64,000 bases of DNA. It comes from Apostichopus japonicus (Eukaryota > Echinodermata > Holothuroidea > Aspidochirotida > Stichopodidae). The translations under genes and the position numbers were made by a program. The notes under the pieces are model-generated. The model saw only the letters and a program-made list of their open reading frames with translations, made no database searches and had not been told where the DNA came from. Where the stretch lies: assembly GCF_037975245.1 (NCBI RefSeq), contig NC_092561.1:6250001-6314000 (forward strand). Reading direction: 5' to 3'. Positions 48,016-60,000 of the stretch are shown here, piece after piece (position 1 is the stretch's first letter; every line of letters begins with the position of its first letter).

Positions 48016-51000
48016 GATATATATGTATATATATATATATATCATACAGACATATACATAACTTTATATTTATGGCAGGTGTGATATATTTTTTCAAATG
48101 TTATATAAATTATACTCAAAATTATGAATTTTTGTTGCAGTTTAGTTTGTGTTCCTTTACCCATTGTGGGCAAACAATAGCTTTCAGACTATGTGAGGAT
48201 AACATTAGTTTTTATTTTTCTGGCAAAAAACCCACTTCCAAATGGCAGAAATGAATGTAAGTTCCTGCATAACCTGCAGAATAATTTAATGCATAATATT
48301 TTTCATGTGGCAAGTTTGAGCGTCACATAAATATCAACGCTAGATATTTCATCTTAAAAATATGCCGACTGCGTAATTATGTATGTATTCGTGTTACAAT
48401 GTTGACACATTGTACCATGAACACCCCATAAATTATTCCCTGCTAGTTGTCAATCACATCCTAGTTGCCTGATTCGATAACAAAGATGAATTTTCTAAAT
48501 TTTCGCAATGTATCTATGGCAACAGAAGGATATAAAGTTACAATCTTGCAGTATTTGAGCTGAAAAGTTGTCTTCCTGTCAGCGCATACAAACCATTTAT
48601 CCACACATACAGTTCATGAAAGATAAATCATATTCCTGAAAAGTATTTTTCATTTCTCTGGAAATGCTCAGGTGGGGAGTAGTAGAAGCTATAAATTTAT
48701 GTTCAAAATGGATCATTTCAAGGGAAAAAATGAATAACATGATTGAGCTAGTGTTACCAAAGATAAAGAAGTGGACTGCCATGATGTTCCATTTTCTTGG
48801 AGTAACAATGTATTTGTCAAAGCCCTTGACTGTAATGTTGGCTGACAGTCTCCTTCGTTCTTTTGTTGATATTATACTACATGTACTAGGAGACTTAGAC
48901 ATGTACTTGTTGTTTTTAATCAACCAATCAGAACAAGGTATTTTCATATTCTCTGTCAAATCTGAATTTGATGGTGGCTGACAGTCTCTAAGTAATCTTC
49001 CCTAATGATTAATATGACACTACATGTACTAGGAGACTTAGACAATGTATGTTTAATGTTTATCAACTAATCAGAACAAGGTATTTTCATGTTCTCTGTC
49101 AAGTCTGAATTTGATGGTGGCTGACAGTCTGTGAGTAATCTTCCCTAATGATTAATATGACACTACATGTACTAGCAGACTTAGACAATGTATGTGTAAT
49201 GTTTATCAACTAATCAGATCAAGGTATTTTCATGTTCTCTCTGTCTTGAATGTTGGCTGACAGTCTCTTCCAAGTCCTTTCCTACTTATTCCTTTTAGCT
49301 TTTGTTTTATAACATAAGATCTACAATAGTCTTTTGATTTAAATAAATTTGTGTCTGTTATGCCAATGGAATAAATACTGCATATGTTAAAAAAAAAATT
49401 TAAAAAAAAACCTGAAGGGAAGAATTCTATTTTGTCATCCTTCAGCAACCTTTTAAGACAAAATCCTACTGGTGTATAACCTTTTGGAAAAGGCCACCAC
49501 ACTGTTTTATCACCTAAAAGATAAGGGACACTTGCATAATTTGACAATTTTCATGTGTGATATTTAAAAAATATATCTACATAAATTGATTTAAGTAGTT
49601 AAGGTGTTTTCTTTTGGCAAGGTTAAGCTAAGTTGCAACTTTATCTATAAATTAATAGTTACACATTAATTGTTCTTTACTATACGTTTCATTAATGAAT
49701 GTCAACCACATGTATAATAATAATAATTTAAGGAATTGTGCATTTAATGAATAAAATTAATATTCTCAGCTGCTGAAGATTTGGTCAAACCAGAAGATAT
49801 CGAGCTCAGAGAGAAGCCAAACGGTGAGTAATTTTTTAGTTTTCTTTAGCCAAATTCTTGGTTTAACCTTCCATTACAGAAATTTTACCGTGTAAACTCG
49901 ATCGTGTTCACTATCTTCACAATCCGCTATTGCACTGCCCTCTATTTTAATTTCTGTTAAAGCTAACAATCTGAGCTCAATTAAAAAATTTCTAGTATTT
50001 GTAGGAAAACAATGCTAAAATACCTCTACACAAAATTAACCAAATTTCACGATTCTAAATAAAGGTGTGTCTATGTTTTTTTTAGGTCATTGAACCAGAT
50101 CAAAGTGGTGAAAACAGAAATGTGCTGGTGCATTATGCTGTCAAAAGTAGGATGCTAAGGGGGGGGGGGGGGGGCTGCAGCTTCATGCAGGCTGCATAGG
50201 ATGTAATCTTTTGTGCTGTACTGAGTGTCACACACAATTGGCATGACAGTTTCATACAATAGTCGCTGCTGAGATAATAATGCCTTTAGTTGTTTGGTAT
50301 TGGTTCAGCCTTTTCTTTTTTTTTTGTTCTCCAATGCATAGCAACTTAAAATAGTTTAAAGCCTTTATTTGTGACCAAAATAGCGAACCAACGCAAACTT
50401 AACTCGTAACTCTTAAATAATACAATAAAAATAGTAATAATAATCATTATAAATGGCGGATTTTGCAGCTACTGCAGATTTTCTTTTGACATGGTGCCAA
50501 TTTAACTGAAAAACAAAAACAAAAAAACTGTGATATAAGTTATATGGTTGGAAAAACCATAAATTTGATGTCCATTAAAATTTATGATTTAAATTCATTG
50601 TATCATGATATTGTTTCCTCCATTCTGTTTCTGTCTAACGTTTCTTACTAAAAAATAGAAAAATGATAAAAAAATAAAGAAAAATAACATAGTTTATTGT
50701 AATATGTGTTTATCATTATGTGCATTCATATCGATCAAAAGTGGTTGTTGAGCTTATATCTTCGACTAACCAAACAGCAATCGGGAAAGAAATGAAATAT
50801 GATGCAAACGACTGCATCTTCCCGGTTTTCACCCCATCTTTTTTTCTCGTTTTTTTTCCTTGGATCTCTTTTGAAGTTTTTTGACGTGTCAATCAAGCTG
50901 ATACTATTAGCACAACGCATTTCCCAACTGTATAATAAACCAGCTTTTAAAAAAGGCAAGTTTCTTTTAATCCCATCCATCTCACATGGATGAAATCTTG

Positions 51001-54000
51001 ACAGAGTACAGAGCTTCAGCGGTCTCGGGGATAATTACCTCAAAGGAGATGTTAAATTTAACATCTCTTGACATGTATTAAATGAAATTTTCGATCAAGA
51101 ACGTCATCGAATTAAACACATCCTCCTCGGACAAAACAAAAGGGAAAGAAGTCTGCTCGAATACCGTCTCCCTATGAAAAAAAAAAATAAGGAAAAAAAA
51201 ATATAAAAAAAACTTATCCTCGATATAAAGCACCTACCAGGTTAAGTAGTAAATCACTTTTCACACATGAGATGAGAGAGAAAGAAAAACCCTATCCGTC
51301 TCTTTCGTTTTTCGAAAGAGAGAAATCAAATCACAGAGGCTCTTCTAAGTCACATGACCATAGTTCATTTGATTGATATCTCTAGAGATGCCTCTCTCCC
51401 GATTCGAGGCGGCCGGTTCACCCTCCGGCTATGAGATGCACGCAGCAGCGAGCTTCTTCTCATCTCAACCTTGTTTTCCTTTTAACAGTTGTTTCTTTAT
51501 CCTAACCTGGCAATCTGCTCGGAGGTTTTTTTTTCTTCTTCTTTCTTTTTGATCGTGACGTGCGACATCATCTTGCTCTCTCTCTCGCTATCTCTCTGTT
51601 CTCCTTTCCAGTGTCTCTTCATTTTTAACATCGTCGTCACAATTCTTTGGTTTGCGTGCACTGCCAGTACTAATTTTTTGCCTACGAGTGAAAAAATGCT
51701 CTGCTGTTTCGCAGGTACGTCTAGAGACCGTCTGTAAAATTTTGTGTCCAGATATTTATTTGTAAAGAAGGTTTTTAAAAAACCAGAGATGCAGTCTGTC
51801 GGTAAGTGTTTACCATAGAATTTGGAATTAATAATATGCTTTTGTTTGCAAGTTGTTTTGGCTTTTGTTTGTTTTCACTTTTGTGTTATTGTTTTTTTTG
51901 GGGGGGGGGGGGATTATGCTAGATTGGAGTTTAAGAAGTTTGACAGTAGAAGTGCTGCATATAATTTGTTTTGTGATTAAATAATAATAATTTATCCCCA
52001 AAATAAAGTTAATAATTATGTTGATGAATTTATCATTAAATTATTAAACCAATTGGTAATGTACCAATGAAAGTCTCTTAATAGCAATATATTAATTTAC
52101 AAATTTTATTAATTCTTGATTTATTTAATATGCATTTTAATTATTTATTTTGCAAATAAATTTAAAGTAATACTAGCCCTTTAAGTGAAGTTTATGAATA
52201 GCTTGGAAATCCTTTTAACAATATTAAACATCAGAATGTTAATTAATATTTCATTTACAATGAGGTAAACCTATTTTCAATATATAATGAATCATTCACT
52301 AAATTTCGAAGAAATTGAATTGTTTCAAACAACTACAGCAATTTTGTTTCTCCTTGGAGAGAAAATACAATGATCTGAGTCATTGACTGAGTCAGGAACA
52401 AAAATGAAATGATTTGTTTCAATAAAACTTCCTGATATATAGTATACTTCAGATCATAACATAAGATTTAGTAAAGAAACATAAACAGTTGATTCAAAAT
52501 GGGTTACCTTTTCTTTCTTAATTTGGCTCTATTTCTTGAGAATTTCATATTGCCTTCTTGATAATCTTGAATGAACATTATTATTAGTTTTTGTTTGGAG
52601 CAAATTTACATAATTTGCAACATGTACTTTCTTGAAAATATTTATCGATAATACTGTAGATTGGTCTCAACAGGGTGGCATTTAATATATAGCTCAATGT
52701 TGAAGTTATGAACATCTGAGTGGCCATTATTTGCTTGTTTTTGGCATATTTGTGTCCTGGAGTAATGATTTACCAGTTTACATAATTAAATATACATGTA
52801 TGGTAACAAAACCATAGCATGTTTGGGGGAAAATATCAGATCCTTTCCTTATCCGTAATAGGTCCAAAATATATTTTATTGATTGGTTTGGTTTAAAATT
52901 TTCATCAGGTATTTTCCTAACGATGCTTATACTTTATGAATATTGCAAGATCTGTTTGTGCAGGTCGAGGGTCAAACCATTACACTTTTTTGTCCCATTT
53001 TGTACAAAATTGCCCTGTTTTCTTGCAGAGAAATTCAAGCAGGCACAATCTCATCGTTGACAAATCATCTAGAAATTCAAAATTCAGATCATGATCAGTT
53101 AGAGGAGGATGAAAACATGCCTTAACATAAATCACCTCTTTAGCTTTCTCTTATCTTTCTGTTTCAACCTCACAAAATAAAGTTCGCTTTCTGAATATTT
53201 TGAAGTAAATTTTACTGGAATCCCATACGGTAGTTGATCCAAGAGTGTTTTTAGCTTTGTGCTGCTAAATTGCAATTCTGAATGAATGGGGTGCTTGAGA
53301 TTGGTAAATTATGACTTTGTAACTTCAGGACTTGGGAGGGAAATGCAAACAATGTAAGACAAGCAAATTGTGAAAGACTTGATTTCTGTTTCGTAAATTC
53401 TTCTTCTACAGTAATTCTGAAACCAACATTTTTGGAACTTTTTTGTACCCTTTCATCCCATTTGGTTTTTTACGCAAATTGAAAATGAATATTACATACA
53501 TGATATATATACATATGTTGATATAGATATGAAACAGTAATGAGTTGGAAAATCCAGAACAGAGAAAAAACCTTACAGCCTCCACTGGGATTCGAACCCG
53601 GGCCTCTCAGCTCTTGCTTTATATGCAGACACCTTAACCAACTAGGCCGTAGATGCTGATTGTATGTCCAAAGGTTCCAAACCAGTAAGGAAGGTTGCAT
53701 TCCATTGTAAGCTTTTGCCACCTGTATTGAACAATACTAGTTCTGTTTTGGTGACATATGTTTGCCTCACTTTAGAGATCAAACATGATGCTAACCAACT
53801 CGAAATCATTCGTGAATCCTAAGGCCGGATCTCCAAAGAGATACTTTGAACAGACCCTGTTAAATGAATTGGAAATAAATGACAAACTCAAATGAATTTT
53901 TGAAACGGTAATGAAAGAACAATGCAATATATATATATGTTTTTTACTCTTTCCTTCTTTAAATTATACATTTTTCTTTATTTTTGTAGGAGATCATCCC

Positions 54001-57000
54001 GGTGAGGGAGAATTTGCTGAAGAGTACAGTGACTATGGCTCCATCAAATCAGGTTTGCTATTAACTTCCAGTCATCATTTCAAAAGCTAATCTCAGGGGT
54101 GGATCCAGGATTGCTAAAACTTGGGAAGAAATAATGGCCCTATGTGGTCGCTGAACCCCCCCCCCCCCCATGAAAAAGACAGTTATAAATGTTAAGTGGT
54201 GCACTATAAGGCAGTCTATAACTAAGGTCTACTTGCAAGGTTTTGTTAATAACTTAACTTTGATTTTTGTTTGAGGTTGAAAAGGGGGAAGGGTCACACT
54301 CCCCCACCTTTTGGTTCAGTGTCAACTTCTTTATAAAACGAACCTTAATCATGCTGGAGGACTAACATTTATATTTCAAAAACTGTGACAGAGGGCTTAG
54401 CCCTGTGCAGCCCCACCCCCCCCCTCCCCCGCCATACATACTTTCCAATTTACCGTTTAAGCCTTCTTCAGGTCTTCTTTCATTGTCTTAGGAAATTTTT
54501 ACAATATTAATAGAAAAGTCAAGGTCAACATTTATTTTTGATATGTTAAAGAGGAACATAATCTAAGCATTCTGGTGAAATTTCATTCAATTCCTATGTA
54601 CCGTTTTTGAGATATTGACAGTTGAAATTGCCTCCTTTCGTACCAAAAGTGAACTTGGAGCAAACAGGTGTGACATCATTGTTGCACACTGAAAAATAAT
54701 GTTTCGTTTTCCTTTAAAATTTACGCCTTATTTTATACTCCACAATTGGATGCATCCATAATGTGCATGTACCATAGGTATTGATATTTTATAAACTTCA
54801 CATCCCCTTTAGACAAACTAGTAACCCTATCCAATCCAAGGTCAAATCAATAGACTGGTAAATAAAGAAAAAACAAAACATTATTTGTCATTGTGCAACT
54901 ATGACATCACACCTGTTTGCTTCAAGTTCACTTTTGGTAGAATATCAGATAATTTCAACTGTCAATATCTCAAAAACGGTACATAATAATTAAATGCAAA
55001 TATTACTAGAATGCTTAGATTATGTTCCTCTTTAACATATCCAAAATAAATTTTGACTAGGACTTTTCTTTAAACAATCATGTTCTTTATTTTCAATACT
55101 GTATGTAGTAAACTTACAAAAAACTATGTGTAGAAAAATAATTGTTGGTGATAAATTGATAAAAGTGAATTCCGTTTCGGTGGCAAATCTCATTCTTTGA
55201 TGTCAATTGTTGCTTTGTGTGTACAAAGTACGTTTGCTATTGTGTTTGTGTTTTGTTTTCGCATTTTTCTCGTTTTCTTTATAAATCAAGTTATTCGTAA
55301 CACATCTCACCAATCTGGTCTTGTTCATTTTATAGATAATATTGTGCCATTTGATATGCCAAACATAAGCTTGGAATTTAATGAGGCAAGTTTTCCCATG
55401 AGAACATCGGTAGAAATATTTTAGTTGTTTTGAACAATGACAACAATTTGACATATATAGTCAAAAATGTGTCAATGTGTGTTAGTGTTTGCTTCATCAT
55501 TGATATAAATCAGTATTTAGAAGTTTCTGCTATTATAGTATAATATTTGCAGGTTTTTAATTGATAGCATGTTTTTATTTGGAGTGTCAAAGACATTGTT
55601 TACAAAACATATGGATGTATGCAGTGAGTCTTTCTGGAAATTTTTTAAAAGAGGATTATGATTGTAATTTTGACAAATATGACGTTGTTTGAGGCCGTAA
55701 CCATGGCAGTACTTTTGGTGATTATAAAAAATAAAAATAAAAATTTAAGTGATGCAAATGAGAAGAAAAATTAAGAATTTTTTAATAACTAATTTTAGAG
55801 ATATTCATCATTTCTGATTGATAGTTTGGGTAGCGTCTGGGGTAATGGAACTTTCCAAACATGCTCAAAATCTAACAAGGGACCTATACTATCGGTCATA
55901 TCTCAAGTTCCACAAAATTTGAAAAGCTGCAGTTTCTGGTTGCAGATCATAACTGTACCGTGAGTCCATCACTAGTGGTATATATATACAATTTCATTCG
56001 CAGTTGTAGAAGAAGAGATCTTTGGAGACTTATATCAAACGTTTCAAGTCAATTTGTGTTTTCTAAAACATGATTATTGTTCAGGGAAACGATTTAGTCA
56101 AACACCCAAAGCCTCAGACTGTTCATCAGATGTGTGTGCAGCCTGGCGCGCTTTCAAGAGACTTTTTTGTACCTTTAATATTAAAAAATAGTTCAGTACA
56201 GATTATGCACATTAGGACCAATAAGACAGCGCCCTCAGTGTTCATTTTTTACTTACAAGATTTTTCTATACCCAGGTAATATTAGGTAACAATTTTGAGA
56301 AGGGGGAGGGGAGCACAAACCTGGAAGGGAAGTTGGACATCATGTGACTGATTTGAGGCTCAGGGCAAACCTCAAATTTATCTCAAAACTGTCCAATAAA
56401 AAAGATCCTCTGTACTTTCAGTTCCACATATCGCCATATCTGAATTTCTTTTCAACAGCACAGGGCACTTTTGATAATTTTAACTATGTACAGTCTAATT
56501 TAATTCTAATTCAACAAAAGGGCACTTTTAACAAAAAGCTACTACTTAATTTATACAAAACTAGAAAAGGGATATTACTGTTCTCTATGAAGCAAGTTAC
56601 AACTTTGTAATATGAATTGGGGCGACTGCAAGGTATTTCACAATACTGGGGGAGGGAAGGGGGTGGGGGGTTGAAATGTACTTCCAGTGCCCTAATACCC
56701 TACTTTGGCACTGTTGGAAATTTGACTGGTATTAGAGTATTGTTCTTACTAAACTATATGGTTAAAATATATACATATACTGTATATATATATATATATA
56801 TATCTATATATATATCTATAAATATATATCTATATATAGATATTTATCTATATATAGATATATCTATATATATATATACAGTATATATCTATCTATATCT
56901 ATAAATAAATATATATATATATAGATATATATACAGTACAGGCTCTGATAAGCTGCTAACTACAAATAAATTGTTCAGTTTCGAGATCAAAATTGATATG

Positions 57001-60000
57001 ATCCAATATTCTATAACCCCAATTGATGTGAATCTTAATGCAACTTATCACGACTTAAATATAAAACAGAATTAAAGTGTACTGTAGGATGGAGAAAATC
57101 CCAGCTTTCCATTATAATCAGTAAATCAACGACCCCAAAAAGAGAGGAAGAAAGATTAACCAAAAAAAAAGAGAAAAAAAAAATTGAGGCTCCTTAATGG
57201 ATGGCATCATGCCAGAGGGTGTTAAACGAAAAGTGACAGAAAGACGAGGAAAATAATCGCTTAAAACCGTGAGAGTTGACACGTTTGCATGCGTTTATCC
57301 TCTCAAAGACCTCTCAGGAACCAGGTTAAATAATTTACAAGCGCTCTTATCCGGGTTTCATCGCGAACGGCTCGACATTCTACAAGGAGAATTTTTGTAT
57401 CTAGGCAAAGAGTATATATACCCAGGAGGGAAGCCCACTTTTAAAGGTAATATATATCGGCTAGGATATTTCTTTGGGTCGAAGAGAAGCCTATATATTT
57501 TCGAAATATCAGACGTTCGTTTGCCTTATATATTTCCACGCCATCCCTCACTGGGATATATTATACTCGAATTCTAAAATATAGAGTTACTGAATTTGGT
57601 TTGGTGGGAGAATTAAGGGAACATAGAAGGGTGAATTTTTTACCACCCCCCCCAAAAGAAAAAAATGTATGAGACTATGACAGTATTAACTTTTCAAAGG
57701 CTCCCTGGTTTCATTATTTAAGAGTTTAGTCATAGTTTCAAATTTCTACAATTGAGGCTCCCCTTGCTAGCGCCTAGATAGGTTTGATATACAGATAAGG
57801 GCGACCGACTTTCTGAAAGAGGACAATCAAATCATGATGCCCTCTGCATTCTGGAATTTGGCTGATAACAGGAATCGTAAAAAAAATTGAGTAAAATGAA
57901 GGAGAGAGGTAAGAGAAAGAATAGTTAAAACTATTTTAATTGTGAGAATTTTTATGGAATATAAACAGGTAAGTGAGAAAAAGTGCTGTTATATTCAACT
58001 GCCACATGAAGCAAGTTGCATAATAATATTAATAATTATAATAAACCGGCAGTTATTTTTACGACGCTTAAGCGAACACGAATGTGGGAGAAGCTCGCAA
58101 GGGCTTTATCGATTACAACTTACACGTCGGGTGGCTTCCAATTCAAACATTTTAACTCAAATTTGAATTTTCAGATGGGAAAAACGTAGATTGCTCGTGG
58201 ATGAAAAAAACCACCTCACTATGACCCGGCCGGGTATCGAACCCGGTACCCCCCCTGATTGCTAAGCCTCATTACTTCAAATGCCACTGCCTATATCCAC
58301 TAGTATAGGCCAAAGCATCATAGTGTGCTAAGTTGAAGTAATATGTGAATGAATGGCCGCTCTTCCTCATTCCCCTTCTCCTCCCCCCCCCCTACCCCCA
58401 AATGTGAGGATTTTTTTAAAAATATATAGTATGTATGTATTTTAGATCCTCCTGCATGCAGGAACTCCTGAAGAAGCCACATTGGCTTAGATTCATATTT
58501 AACGTCCATGATTATGAATTGTCAACAACTCTGTAACTGGACGACATACTTTAATTTTTGGAGTGACTCGAACCGGGGAATAGTTTCTAATACAGACGAC
58601 TGAAACGATATTCTGTTCCTATTATTGACCGTCCATTCTTTTCTACTTACATGCTACTAAGCAAAATGATGAATGTACGTATTGCCAAAATATTAGTCCA
58701 CTCTCAAAGATCAAAGAATGATCAATTTGTAAACATCCTGTGTCCTGTCTCTGTGTGTTTGGCAACCATTATTGTTCCTCAAACGCTGACTACATGTGTG
58801 TCCGTAAAGATGACAGCTAGAGCTCTTTGTAGGTTAAAATTGCGTCAAATTTGACATATAGATGGATTCTACGATGCTCTGATTTTTGTAACAGCTTTAG
58901 CAGACTGATTGTGGTCGATTCCCTGGTTAGGACCGAAATCCTGGACACTGTTGAACTTACTGCATTAATCAATTGCAAATTTCACCATGGAGAGCCTAGA
59001 GGTATTTGAAAACTAAGCAACCATAGTCCTTCTTCAATAGAACCTATGAGAAGAATGGAGAGTTCACTCATCAATGTATTTGTTGAGTAAATTTTAAAGG
59101 TGGCTGGAGGGGGGGGTGGGGCTAGGTCGGACCCCTCCTCCTACCCTTGTCCTTGTCTTCATGCAAATCATAGTAACTCCTAAAGTTGCTGTAAACAAAA
59201 ATTCAAAATAAGATATTTCATGCTAAACCAATTTTAGCGTCTCTCTTGCATATAGCCACCAATTACGAACTGCCTGGCTAGCTCGGTAAATAATGTTCCA
59301 AAATAAAGCATAATTTAGAACAATTGTTGTCATTGAATTCCGACTATTTAAGGTCAGTGGTTTAAACTCCACCTCTAGCCAATATTATTTCTCTTTGCTC
59401 TGTCAAATCTGACTTGTATGAATAGAAGTACTAATGTGGAGGTCTACTCGAACAAAATGAGACAAACAAGCAAAATTCTTCCAGAATATCAGTTCAAAAA
59501 TATCAGTGTAAGTACAAACATAAGAATACAAATAAAGTAAAGGGCGGTGGAGCAAACAGCAACAGCGTGAAACGGTGTTCACTCTCACATCTCGATGGCT
59601 ATTACAGAACGAGACACTAGTTAAATCTTCGTTAAAGTAATTATAAAAACAGCAAGGATATTTGAATGGACCCTTCCTGTCTGTAGATTCTATAGCAAGT
59701 GGCGTGGATTTGTGGTTAAGGCAAGAAAGTTACGCAAGAAAGTTACGCAACAGGTAGAACACTACCACTAGACGTGATTTATAAACAAAGGACACCTTTC
59801 ATTTACCAAGACAGTACATGCGTGGCAACAAGCTATGAAATCATGAATATTCAAGAAGGGTGAAAGTCAAGACTTTCGTAAAACAAAGGAAATAATTTAC
59901 ATGATCCTTCACACTAATATCATCCTTGAAAAGAATAAGCAGGACGGTGTCGAACCCTTCTGCTGCCTCTTCCATCCCTCTCCTCGTCTGTGCCTCTTCC

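Noticed and set aside
47910..48254. Tyr/Ile-repeat open frame, and the similar one at 56617-56904
   Set aside because: Translation of (TA)n microsatellites.
48597..48981. Overlapping open frames on both strands as a gene
   Set aside because: They run into the 143-bp tandem repeat, have no splice support and no recognisable domain.
53577..53660. Functional tRNA gene
   Set aside because: A and B boxes and a terminator are present, but acceptor and anticodon stems do not pair.
57269..57577. 102-codon open frame as an alternative exon of the unknown gene
   Set aside because: Composition and codon pattern are not clearly coding, and phase and splice sites do not fit the phase-1 chain; a promoter role cannot be excluded.
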